From Antiquaquibacter metalliresistens (GTDB taxonomy: Bacteria; Actinomycetota; Actinomycetes; Actinomycetales; Microbacteriaceae), in contig NZ_JARGEM010000009.1 of the NCBI RefSeq assembly GCF_029211225.1, positions 1 to 54,549 on the forward strand: DNA of 54,549 nucleotides, read 5' to 3'. Below the pieces are notes generated by a model. It was not told the DNA's origin. It saw nothing but the letters and a program-made list of their open reading frames with translations, and did no database searches. A program made the position numbers and the translations under genes. Position 1 is the first letter of the stretch; each line of letters starts with the position of its first letter. This document shows, piece by piece, positions 42,671 through 49,401 of this stretch.

Positions 42671-43107
42671 CAGTTGTCTCCTTGTTCGGTGGGTTCGGTG
42701 GGTTCGGTGCGGGCACTGCCGTCGGCTCGCCCGCTGGGTTCGGTGCGTTCGGTGCCGTCGGCACGCACGCTGGGTTCGGTGTGCTCGGTGCGCAGCTGCT
42801 CGATCCGCTCCGAGAGGAAGCTCCAGGTGCTCCAGAAGTCCTCGAGCTCGTCGCGGCCACGCGCATTGAGCGAGTAGACCTTGCGCGGCGGCCCCTTCTC
42901 GGAGGGCACCTTCTCCACATCCACGAACCCGCGCTGCTCGATGCGGATCAGCAGTGCATAGACGGTGCCTTCGACGATGTCGGCGAAGCCCTCCTCGCGC
43001 AGCCGCGCGGTGACCTCATAGCCGTACGCCGGCCGGGCCGCGAGCACGGCGAGCACGATGCCTTCCAGGGTGCCCTTGAGCATCTCGGTCATCTTTTGTT
43101 TGCCCAT
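42670..43107 (-). CDS. PadR family regulator of the ABC exporter operon
   Basis: A 145-residue PadR protein. DNA-binding winged helix: MLKGTLEGIVLAVLAARPAYGYEVTARLREEGFADIVEGTVYALLIRIEQRGFVDVEKVPSEKGPPRKVYSLNARGRDELEDFW. The C-terminal ~40 residues are a low-complexity Thr/Glu/Pro/Arg tail with a duplicated RADG..RTEPS unit, encoded by a tandem repeat. It heads the exporter operon and is preceded by a symmetric operator-like region; autorepression is likely (known for PadR proteins). Confidence 0.9.
   Translation of the reverse strand: MGKQKMTEMLKGTLEGIVLAVLAARPAYGYEVTARLREEGFADIVEGTVYALLIRIEQRGFVDVEKVPSEKGPPRKVYSLNARGRDELEDFWSTWSFLSERIEQLRTEHTEPSVRADGTERTEPSGRADGSARTEPTEPTEQGDN
42700..42771. 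repeat. 36-bp tandem repeat (x2) inside the 3' end of the PadR gene
   Basis: Units at 42700-42735 and 42736-42771 share GGGTTCGGTGC, TGCCGTCGGC and a CGCT end, with a third partial unit from 42772. On the coding strand they give the repeated RADG..RTEPS segment of the protein tail; the shorter GGTTCGGTG motif recurs around them. Confidence 0.75.
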
Positions 43108-43120
43108 GGGCGCCTCTCGG

Positions 43121-43190
43121 ATTGCTACTCAGTGTTGCTGACTACCAGTAGATAGTAACGCCGAGTACCGGTAGATAGCAACACTGAATA
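43121..43190. promoter_or_regulatory. Candidate PadR operator
   Basis: Two direct repeats, TACCAGTAGATAGTAAC (43143-43159) and TACCGGTAGATAGCAAC (43166-43182). Around them is a near-perfect inverted pair: TACTCAGTGTTGCTGACTA at 43125-43143 against TAGATAGCAACACTGAATA at 43172-43190. The AT-richer block lies directly before the PadR start and between it and the DUF6504-like gene. It looks like a multi-site operator for autoregulation. Confidence 0.6.
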
Positions 43191-43238
43191 CCGAAGATGT
43201 TTGGCGTGTCGGCGATGTCGGGGTTACGCTCTCGACAT

Positions 43239-43254
43239 TCGAACACATCTTCGA
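43239..43254. promoter_or_regulatory. Putative LexA (SOS) box
   Basis: TCGAACACATCTTCGA matches the actinobacterial LexA site TCGAAC-N4-GTTCGA at 11 of 12 defined positions. It lies 14 bases before the ATG of a DUF6504-like gene, a normal distance for LexA control. Confidence 0.65.
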
Positions 43255-43268
43255 GCCGGGAGCGCCCC

Positions 43269-43523
43269 ATGAGCCTGCTGCACGACACCCAACTGACCGT
43301 CTGGTTCGAACAGGCGGTGCCCTACGGCCTCGTCTTCGAGGGCCGCCACTACCGCGTCACCGACACCCCGACCAGGCTCGAGGATGAGGTGCTCGGCACC
43401 ACGCATCCCCTCCCGGTGACCGGCTGGCGCTTCCAGGCCACCGACGACGATGACCGCTCGCGCATGTTCGTGATCCACCGCCGCGGCGACGGCGGGTGGG
43501 TGCTCGCGCGGGTCTACGACTGA
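43269..43523 (+). CDS. DUF6504-like small protein behind a LexA box
   Basis: An 84-residue protein: VWFEQAVPYGLVFEGRHYRVTDTPTRLEDEVLG, then MFVIHRRGDGGWVLARVYD. The RWRGRxYRV-type start and the FxLYRDxDGGWxLxRVYD-type end resemble DUF6504, a family usually found beside imuB/dnaE2 mutasome genes. Start ATG at 43269 (MSLLHDTQLTV). The putative SOS box just upstream fits a role in the DNA damage response. The rest of an imuA'-imuB-dnaE2 cassette is not in this window. Confidence 0.65.
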   Translation: MSLLHDTQLTVWFEQAVPYGLVFEGRHYRVTDTPTRLEDEVLGTTHPLPVTGWRFQATDDDDRSRMFVIHRRGDGGWVLARVYD

Positions 43524-43539
43524 GACGTACGCTGCTGAG

Positions 43540-44517
43540 ATGAGCGAGTTGCTCGACTGGATGCTGGACTCCGACCCCGCGCTGCGGTGGCAGGTGGAGC
43601 GCGACCTCGCCGGCGCCCCGCCGGAGGTGTGGCAGGCGACACGCGCGCGGGTGGCCACGGAGGGCTTCGGCGCCCGACTGCTGGCGCTGCAGGACGCCGA
43701 CGGCCAGTGGGCCGGCGGAGCGTTCTTCCCGGCCGACTTCGACTTCGACGGCCCGGAGACCGCGCCGGGTGCCGGTCAACCGTGGACGGCGACCTCGTGG
43801 TCGCTCAACTCCTTGCGCGAGTGGGGTCTCGACCCGGCGGCACTCGCCGGCACCGCCGAGCTCATCGATCGCAACAGCCGCTGGGAGTACGACGACCTGC
43901 CCTACTGGGGCGGCGAGGTCGACTGCTGCATCAACGCGTCGACGCTCGCGAACGGGGTGTGGCTCGGCGCCGACGTCTCCGGCATCGCCCAGTGGTTTCT
44001 CGACCACCGCATGCCCGAGGGCGGGTGGAACTGCGAGTGGGTGGAGGGCTCCACGCGCGCGTCGTTCGCGTCCACGCTCAACTCGCTCATCGGCATCCTC
44101 GACTACGAGCAGGCGGTCGGCGGCGACGATGCCCTGCGCGCCGCACGCAGCGAGGCCGAGGAGTACCTGCTCGAGCGGCGGCTGACGCGCAGGCTCACGA
44201 CCGGCGAGCCGGTGACGGGCTGGGTGACGGGGTTCGCCTACCCGTTCCGCTCGTTCTACAGCGTGCTGCGGGCGGTGGACTACTTCCGCGCTGCTGCGCT
44301 GTACCAGGGCACCGCGCCCGATCCGCGCCTGGCGGAAGCGGTCGAGGCGATTCGGGCGGCGCGTCGGGCCGACGGCAGCTGGGTGCAGGAGCGCCGGCAT
44401 CCGGGCAGCGTGTGGTTCGAGGTGGATGTCGCGGCGGGCGAGCCCTCGAAGTGGCTCACCTTCTACGGCACCCGGGTGCTGCAGTGGTGGGATGCCGCGC
44501 AAACCGATCAGGTTTGA
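43540..44517 (+). CDS. Prenyltransferase/squalene-oxidase-repeat-like protein
   Basis: A 325-residue protein of the alpha/alpha toroid (squalene cyclase-like) type. Short repeats: ALQDADGQWAGGAFF, WSLNSLREWGLD, INASTLANGVWLGAD, WFLDHRMPEGGWNCEW, and AARRADGSWVQERR, of the xxxxDGxW/QxxDGSW pattern. No DxDD or DCTAE catalytic motif is visible, so it is likely not a cyclase. Twin repeats of this family also occur in lectin-like or uncharacterised proteins. Starts 16 bases after the DUF6504-like gene. Confidence 0.7.
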   Translation: MSELLDWMLDSDPALRWQVERDLAGAPPEVWQATRARVATEGFGARLLALQDADGQWAGGAFFPADFDFDGPETAPGAGQPWTATSWSLNSLREWGLDPAALAGTAELIDRNSRWEYDDLPYWGGEVDCCINASTLANGVWLGADVSGIAQWFLDHRMPEGGWNCEWVEGSTRASFASTLNSLIGILDYEQAVGGDDALRAARSEAEEYLLERRLTRRLTTGEPVTGWVTGFAYPFRSFYSVLRAVDYFRAAALYQGTAPDPRLAEAVEAIRAARRADGSWVQERRHPGSVWFEVDVAAGEPSKWLTFYGTRVLQWWDAAQTDQV

Positions 44518-44571
44518 AGAAGCACCGCCCCAGGGCTGCCGCATAGTGTCGAGGTGACGAAGGGAGCCACC

Positions 44572-45003
44572 GTGGCCGAGAAGAACGAGGGTTTCACCGC
44601 CGAGGAGCGCGAGGCGATGAAGGAGCGCGCGAAGGAGCTGAAGTCCGCCGCTCGCAAGGGTGCGAAGAAGGCGGACGGGCTCGCCGACCTGCTCGAGAAG
44701 GTCGCCGAGATGCCGCCGGCGGACCGCGCGCTCGCGGAGCGCATCCACGCGATCGTCACCGAGCACGCCCCCGAGCTCGACCCGAAGACCTGGTACGGCA
44801 TGCCCGCCTACGCTCGCGACGGCAAGGTCGTGATCTTCTTCCAGCCGGCCGACAAGTTCAAGGCGCGCTACTCGACGCTGGGATTCAACGACACCGCGAA
44901 TCTGGATGAGGGCTCGATGTGGGCGACGACGTTCGCCATCACGACGCTGACGAAGGCTGATGAGGCGCGGATTGCTGAGCTTGTCAAGCGTGCCGTGGGG
45001 TAG
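44572..45003 (+). CDS. DUF1801 family protein
   Basis: A 143-residue protein with a basic helical N-terminus (EEREAMKERAKELKSAARKGAKKADG) and a DUF1801 fold: IHAIVTEHAPELDPKTWYGMPAYARDGKVVIFFQPADKFKARYSTLGFN. Related to the YdhG/YdeI-like domain used in iron handling proteins, function unproven. Start GTG at 44572 with AAGGGAG five bases upstream; a further GTG at 44554 precedes that Shine-Dalgarno. Confidence 0.82.
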   Translation: MAEKNEGFTAEEREAMKERAKELKSAARKGAKKADGLADLLEKVAEMPPADRALAERIHAIVTEHAPELDPKTWYGMPAYARDGKVVIFFQPADKFKARYSTLGFNDTANLDEGSMWATTFAITTLTKADEARIAELVKRAVG

Positions 45004-45027
45004 GTGCGCAGCGGCTAGTCTCAGGGC

Positions 45028-45384
45028 ATGAAGCGCATCACCTACAGCGGCGGGTCCATCGTGACCGGCAACGCGATCACGCAAGCGCTTCTCGAGTACA
45101 CGACTGCGGTGGCCGACGCCGAGAACGCCGTCACCGTGGATGTCACGGTGCTCGAGGAGAACGGCGAGACCTCAGTGCACACGCTGCTGCTGAGCCCCGC
45201 CAGCCAGTTCGATGTGGCGGATGTCGGCGGCATGTCCGCGGAGGAGGAGGCCGAGCGCTTTCCGGTTCCGGTCATGCCGCAGGTCGGTATCGCCGGCAGC
45301 GTCGAGACCAGCGATGACGCCACCCGCACCTCCAAGCAGGTCGACGAGATCATGCGCGACCTCGACGACGGGCTGGGGCAGTAA
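45028..45384 (+). CDS. Hypothetical protein, partner of DUF7882-like copy 3
   Basis: A 118-residue protein starting MKRITYSGGSIVTGNAITQALLEYTTAVADAENAVTVDV. It is acidic, with a beta-rich first half (VTVDVTVLEENGETSVHTLLLSP) and a helical C-terminal tail (TSKQVDEIMRDLDDGLGQ). I do not recognise the family. The gap to the next gene is two bases, so the two are surely cotranscribed. Confidence 0.7.
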   Translation: MKRITYSGGSIVTGNAITQALLEYTTAVADAENAVTVDVTVLEENGETSVHTLLLSPASQFDVADVGGMSAEEEAERFPVPVMPQVGIAGSVETSDDATRTSKQVDEIMRDLDDGLGQ

Positions 45385-45386
45385 CC

Positions 45387-45701
45387 ATGGGCAAGTTCAT
45401 CTACGGCACGCCGTCGATCGCCGTCGACTTCGATGATCGCGTGCTCGCGCACCTCAAGATCGTGATCCTCTCGAAGGTGCGCCGCGGCGAGAGCTTCACG
45501 TTCTCGTGGGAGTACACCGCGGCGGCCGGGAGCGGTCACAGCTCGATCTGGATCCACCCCACCATCCCCCTGCAGTTCGACTTCCAGGGCAGTAAGGAGC
45601 CGCGCCTCAACCGGGCGTGGGTCGAAGAGCTCGCCAGGCTGTCGAACACGCCGGCGGGGTTGCGGGTCGTGCCGGAGCCTGCGGAGGGTGACGCGGGCTG
45701 A
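45387..45701 (+). CDS. Small DUF7882-like protein, copy 3
   Basis: A 104-residue paralogue of the genes at 40020 and 40449: FIYGTPSIAVDFDDRVLAHLKIVILSKVRRGESFTFSW, SIWIHPTIPLQFDF, LRVVPEPAEG. This copy is more diverged and lies last before the accessory segment. Start ATG at 45387 (MGKFIYGTPS). Confidence 0.75.
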   Translation: MGKFIYGTPSIAVDFDDRVLAHLKIVILSKVRRGESFTFSWEYTAAAGSGHSSIWIHPTIPLQFDFQGSKEPRLNRAWVEELARLSNTPAGLRVVPEPAEGDAG

Positions 45702-45846
45702 GGCTCCAGATCGGGAGGCGTGTGCTCTCTGGGCGCCTCGAAGATCTCCGCGGCAAACCCCCGATGCGGCTCGATGTGGGCAACGTCTTTCACGCTCATG
45801 GCGATGATGGATGCCCACCAGGCACCGACTGCGAAGCTGCGAAGCG

Positions 45847-46010
45847 GCTCTTCCCAGATGAGGGTGTAGGTCGGCCGGGCGCGTCGGTCCGCAGATAGAC
45901 GTCGAGGTCTCCCGACGACGGAGATTCCTACGCCATCCGTCCGAAAGACCTCGACGTGTCCGACGCTACCCCGCCGGCCGGCTTCGGCCGCCCTGACCTG
46001 ACCGCCTTCG
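45847..46010 (+). mobile_element. Solo left end of an ISL3-family element
   Basis: This 164-bp stretch repeats, with only a few differences, the sequence at 53878-54041 that begins the ISL3 element at the right edge of the window. It includes the terminal GCTCTTCCCAGATGAGGG, the non-coding leader, and the first ~20 codons of the transposase from a GTG (SDATPPAGFGRPDLTAF). After base 46010 the match stops abruptly. The rest of the transposase is missing here, so it is a remnant. Bases 45702-45846 and 46011-46239 hold no clear gene. Confidence 0.85.
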
Positions 46011-46239
46011 CGGCTCATCCCAGTCGACCCTGATCGGGTCTGCTGATCCTCTCGACGAGAACGCAGCGACATCACAGCCACCCAACCCCGACCGTCCGGG
46101 AAGCCGGGACACGTCACATGACCTGTGCTGCGGGCGTGTCGAGTGGGTAGTCCAGGGGCGACGCAGGAGCGTCGACGCGACGTGCTGAGAGGTGGTTCCA
46201 GTCGAGCGCTAGGACACCGGCTACAGGCATGGCGATAGG
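46011..46239. other. Gene-poor stretch right of the ISL3 remnant
   Basis: Between the remnant and the GlxA-type regulator no conserved frame, tRNA or repeat is evident. The GC content is slightly lower than in the backbone. It may hold debris from the deletion that left the solo IS end. Confidence 0.4.
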
Positions 46240-47181
46240 TCAGGAACGGCGTCGCTCCATGCGCAGGAGGGAGCGCAGAGTCTCGGCGTTCGCGTAGCCG
46301 ACCCGTAGCGCGATCTCGGCGGAGGTGAGGTCCGTGGTTGCTGAGAGGTGTCGAGCTCGTTCGGTGCGAAGCCGTTGGACGAAGCCGAGCGGAGTGAGGT
46401 TGAGCGCCGCACGGACTCGTCGTTCGAGGGTGCGCCGGCTGGTGCCGAGCGACTGCGCGACGAAGGCGACGTTGAACGGTTCGTCCAGGCGGGCGCGCAC
46501 GAAGCGTTCGAACTCGACGACGATCGGGTCCTCGTGCCGGAGATGTTCGTAGGCGACGAAAGCCGCCTGCGACGGGCGCTCGTCGATGATGAGGAGCTTG
46601 GCGACATGTTGGGCCAGGTCGGGGCTGATCGATCGCACGAGTGAGAGCGCGAGGTCGATGTGGGCGAACGCGGCGCCGGCGGTGACGAGGTTCCCGTCGA
46701 CCACGACCATGGTGTCGAGATCGAGGGCGACGGTCGGATAGCGCTTCCGGAACTCCGGTCCCAGGAACCAGCTGGTCGTCGCCCTCCGATGATGCATCCG
46801 TCCGGTCTCGGCGACAGCGAACACGCCGGTGCACGCCGCGGCGATCCGGGTGGTCGCCTCGTCGAGGCGCCCGAGCGAGGCGATGACCGAACGAGCATCT
46901 CGGCTCTGGAGGGCGTCGTTGGTAGCGGCGGCCGTGAGGGTTCCAAGCGCAGGGACGACGACCACGTCGAACTCTCCGGACTCCGGCAGCGGGTGGTCCA
47001 CCGACAGGGTCATCGATGCCGTCGTGGTCACTCGCCGTTTCGGTCCGAGGATGGCGAGTTCGATCGGGTCGATCCGCGGGTCGACATCGCCGCGGGCTCC
47101 GTCGGCCACCCGCACGATGTCGATGACCGACGCGATAGCCGAACCGAGGCAGCCGTCGATCGCGATCAGTCCGATACGCAT
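46240..47181 (-). CDS. GlxA family transcriptional regulator (DJ-1/PfpI domain + AraC HTH)
   Basis: A 313-residue regulator with an N-terminal DJ-1/PfpI-like domain (RIGLIAIDGCLGSAIASVIDIVRVAD...FDVVVVPALGTL...IAAACTGVFAVAETG with the elbow Cys). The C-terminal AraC HTH pair reads FNVAFVAQSLGTSRRTLERRVRAALNLTPLGFVQRLRTERARHLSATTDLTSAEIALRVGYANAETLRSLL. Start ATG at 47179-47181. Divergent from an ABM monooxygenase gene across about 107 bp, so it likely controls it. GlxA-type regulators often respond to small quaternary or aromatic compounds; the effector here is unknown. Confidence 0.88.
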   Translation of the reverse strand: MRIGLIAIDGCLGSAIASVIDIVRVADGARGDVDPRIDPIELAILGPKRRVTTTASMTLSVDHPLPESGEFDVVVVPALGTLTAAATNDALQSRDARSVIASLGRLDEATTRIAAACTGVFAVAETGRMHHRRATTSWFLGPEFRKRYPTVALDLDTMVVVDGNLVTAGAAFAHIDLALSLVRSISPDLAQHVAKLLIIDERPSQAAFVAYEHLRHEDPIVVEFERFVRARLDEPFNVAFVAQSLGTSRRTLERRVRAALNLTPLGFVQRLRTERARHLSATTDLTSAEIALRVGYANAETLRSLLRMERRRS

Positions 47182-47288
47182 GACGCTAATAATAGCAATA
47201 CTGCCGTATACGCCACTCCCCACCGGCCCTTGCTCGTCATACGCTGAACTCGTCCCACGAAGAACCCCGACGTCAAGGAGAGTCCCTC

Positions 47289-47600
47289 ATGTCCACACCC
47301 GCATCACTTCCGTATGCCTTCGTCGCCAAGATCGTCGCGGCCGATGGACAGCACGACGCGGTCGCCGATCTGCTCGCCGGCGCTGTCGCACTCGCCAACG
47401 AAGAAGTAGGAACGATTGTCTGGTTCGCGGTCAGGACCCACGCCGACACCTTCTGGATCTTCGATGCATTCCCCGACGAAGCCGCTCGCGACGCCCACGC
47501 CAACGGCGCCATCGTCGCAGCCCTGATGGCCAACCAGCACCTCCTCGGCGCAGCACCCGAGATCCTGGCGGCCGACGTCCTCGCGTCCAAGCTCCCGTAG
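47289..47600 (+). CDS. Antibiotic biosynthesis monooxygenase (ABM) domain protein
   Basis: A 103-residue ABM-fold protein: FVAKIVAADGQHDAVADLLAGAVALANEEVGTIVWFAVRTHADTFWIFDAFPDEAARDAHANGAIVAALMANQHLL. Such proteins are cofactor-free monooxygenases or quinol oxidases, or simply binding proteins. The F.IFD.F.DEAAR.AH motif is characteristic. Shine-Dalgarno AAGGAGAG lies upstream of ATG 47289. Divergent from the GlxA-type regulator. Confidence 0.82.
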   Translation: MSTPASLPYAFVAKIVAADGQHDAVADLLAGAVALANEEVGTIVWFAVRTHADTFWIFDAFPDEAARDAHANGAIVAALMANQHLLGAAPEILAADVLASKLP

Positions 47601-47819
47601 TCCGCCAACGCACGAGACGATCGCGCCCCGCCGAGCCGTCGCCAGGTCGCGATGCAACGCCACGCTGCGTTGCCGAGCGGTGCGAGGCCTATCGGCACAC
47701 GGACAGGATGCCGGCCGCGAGCGCTCAGCCGGCGAGGGGTCCGTCGCAGAGGAGAGCGACGTCGGTGTCGGGCAGAGCCGTGAGGCCAGCGCATCGCGCG
47801 ACCACCAGAACGGTTCGCC

Positions 47820-47857
47820 GGAGCCGCCTGTCGGAATCGAACCGACGACCTAATCAC
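47820..47857 (-). pseudogene. 3' fragment of a tRNA-Thr-like gene (possible att site)
   Basis: On the minus strand the segment reads TTAGGTC, then a perfect T-arm GTCGGTTCGATTCCGAC, then AGGCGGCTCC, which fits the 3' half of actinobacterial tRNA-Thr(CGU) from the variable loop to the discriminator. Upstream of it no anticodon arm fits: the preceding bases do not give U33 or a matching stem, so this is only a tRNA 3' end. Duplicated tRNA 3' ends are typical attachment sites of integrated elements. Confidence 0.6.
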
Positions 47858-47923
47858 GTCGGCTTTGCGTCTATCGCTTGATGCGCCCACTGGGCGAACG
47901 AGCCGCTGACCTGCGCAAACGCC
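47858..47923. other. Junction between tRNA fragment and IS3-type remnant
   Basis: Short non-coding run with no clear feature. Together with 47601-47819 (no gene recognised) it forms the seam between the ABM gene and the IS3 remnant. Confidence 0.35.
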
Positions 47924-48100
47924 GGGGCCTTGGCCCTTGATCGTGGACACGGTGTCGGTTCGGCTATGCCGCTTCCGCGAGCGTAGCGGAGCGTGCGGCT
48001 TCGTAGGCGTTCGGGCTGATGTTGCCGATCGCGGAGTGGCGCCGGCGAGTGTTGTAGCGGTTCGCCCACCGGAACACGGCCCGGTAGGCGGTGGCCTGGT
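47924..48100. repeat. 177-bp direct repeat, IS3-type end, left copy
   Basis: Matches 49217-49393 with one visible difference (GCGAGCGTAGCGG versus GCGAGCCTAGCGG). It starts GGGGCCTTGGCCCT and contains GATCGTGGACACGGTGTC, which looks like the terminal inverted repeat region of the element, followed by the C-terminal codons of the IS3-type transposase on the minus strand. Confidence 0.9.
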
Positions 48101-48330
48101 CCGGGAACGCTGACCGGCCGGCGAGGAGTTCGCGCTTGAGCGTGGCGTTGAAGCTTTCCGCGAGTGAGTTGTCGGCACTCGTGCCGACCGCGCCCGTGGA
48201 CTGGGTCACGCCCAGCTGCTCGCAGAGCGCGGCGTAGGCCTTCGAGGTGTAGACGCTGCCGTGGTCGGAGTGGAAGATCGCGCCGACCAGCGACCCGCGG
48301 TCGCGGTGCGACCGGTGACGGACGTGAGGC
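47964..48330 (-). pseudogene. IS3-family transposase, C-terminal fragment
   Basis: About 120 residues of an integrase-core transposase. They include FHSDHGSVYTSKAYAALCEQLGV, SADNSLAESFNATLKRELL and RYNTRRRHSAIGNISPNAYE, i.e. the second Asp and the final Glu of the DDE triad and the YN..RRHSAIG..SP motif. The N-terminal helix-turn-helix and first catalytic Asp are missing. The frame start (SAGTVPHVRHRSHRD) looks like a splice to non-IS DNA, so the fragment was cut at about 48330. Confidence 0.85.
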
Positions 48331-48377
48331 ACGGTGCCAGCTGACACCGTGCCTCCCGTCCGTCGTGGCCACCTCGT

Positions 48378-49136
48378 CTAAATCGCGAGGTACCCGCCGT
48401 CGACGGCGAACTGCGCGCCGGTCGCGAAGGCGGCCGCGTCGGAACCGAGCCACGCGACCATCTCGGCGATGTCGTGCGGCGTGCCGAGTCGGCCGATCGG
48501 GTGCTTCGTCAGCAGCGCGTCCTTGAAGCCGGGGTAGGTCTCCTCCAGCGCGTCTATCATTGGCGTCTGGATCACCCCGGGCAGCACTGCGTTCACGCGG
48601 ATGCCTTTGTCGGAGTACTCCACCGCGGCGGCTCGGGTGAGGCCGATGACGCCGTGCTTCGACGTGACGTAGGCGGACTGGTGGGCGATGGCGACCTGCC
48701 CGAGGGACGAGGCGGTGTTGATGATGGATCCGCCGCCCTGCGCCAGCATCTGCGGGATCTCGGCCTTCATGCTGATGAACACTCCGGTGAGGTTGACGGC
48801 GATCACCTTGTCGAACTGCTCCACCGTGACGTCGGCGAGGTCGGGGCCGGTGAGCTCGATGCCGGCGTTGTTGTGCGCGATGTCGAGTCGGCCGTAGCGG
48901 TCCACCGCGGCCTGGACCACGTGCTGCATCGACGCGAGGTCGGTCACGTCCGCCCGGACGAACGCCACGGCGTCTCCGCCGTCGATGTACTCGAGCGTCC
49001 CGTTGCCGGCATCCTCGGACAGGTCGGCGACGACGACCCGTGCGCCGTGGTCGACGAGGACCTTCGCGGTCTCGCGCCCGATCCCTCCGCCACCACCGGT
49101 GACGAGTGCGACCTTGCCATCGAGCGAGTTTGACAT
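48378..49136 (-). CDS. SDR family dehydrogenase between IS3-type repeats
   Basis: A 252-residue classical SDR. Cofactor site ALVTGGGGGIGRETAKVL, Asp after beta2 (VVVADLSED) favouring NAD, NNAG as AHNNAGIEL, and catalytic Ser/Tyr/Lys in INTASSLGQVAIAHQSAYVTSKHGVIGLTRAA. The C-terminal WLGSDAAAFATGAQFAVDGGYLAI is intact. It resembles cyclic-alcohol or dihydrodiol dehydrogenases of degradation clusters, but substrate cannot be fixed. Start ATG at 49134-49136. The gene lies exactly between the two IS3-type direct repeats, on the same strand as the downstream catabolic operon. Confidence 0.9.
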   Translation of the reverse strand: MSNSLDGKVALVTGGGGGIGRETAKVLVDHGARVVVADLSEDAGNGTLEYIDGGDAVAFVRADVTDLASMQHVVQAAVDRYGRLDIAHNNAGIELTGPDLADVTVEQFDKVIAVNLTGVFISMKAEIPQMLAQGGGSIINTASSLGQVAIAHQSAYVTSKHGVIGLTRAAAVEYSDKGIRVNAVLPGVIQTPMIDALEETYPGFKDALLTKHPIGRLGTPHDIAEMVAWLGSDAAAFATGAQFAVDGGYLAI

Positions 49137-49216
49137 TGTGTGCTTCTTTCTCTCAGGGAGCGGCGTCGGTCGGCGCCGCTCGTTCAGTGCGGGAGCTGCG
49201 ACGCGGTGTCGGCTGT

Positions 49217-49393
49217 GGGGCCTTGGCCCTTGATCGTGGACACGGTGTCGGTTCGGCTATGCCGCTTCCGCGAGCCTAGCGGAGCGTGCGGCTTCGTAGG
49301 CGTTCGGGCTGATGTTGCCGATCGCGGAGTGGCGCCGGCGAGTGTTGTAGCGGTTCGCCCACCGGAACACGGCCCGGTAGGCGGTGGCCTGGT
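49217..49393. repeat. 177-bp direct repeat, IS3-type end, right copy
   Basis: Second copy of the repeat at 47924. It carries the last ~45 codons of the same IS3-type transposase (AVFRWANRYNTRRRHSAIG..., minus strand) and nothing more. It ends nine bases before the stop of the PucR-type regulator. Confidence 0.9.
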
Positions 49394-49401
49394 GGGCGTG
49401 A

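Noticed and set aside
42700-42771. Repeat in the PadR tail as a separate small RNA or operator
   Set aside because: It is in frame inside the coding region and gives a repeated peptide; nothing points to a separate function.
45536-46834. A 432-codon minus-strand ORF across the ISL3 remnant
   Set aside because: It runs through the antisense of a DUF7882-like gene, the IS remnant and the GlxA-type gene region; composition is shadow-like. The short part at 45702-45846 (AVGAWWASIIAMSVKDVAHIEP) could be a gene remnant but is too short to call.
47820-47895. A complete tRNA gene
   Set aside because: Only the T-arm and acceptor 3' strand fit; no anticodon arm, D-arm or 5' acceptor strand is found.
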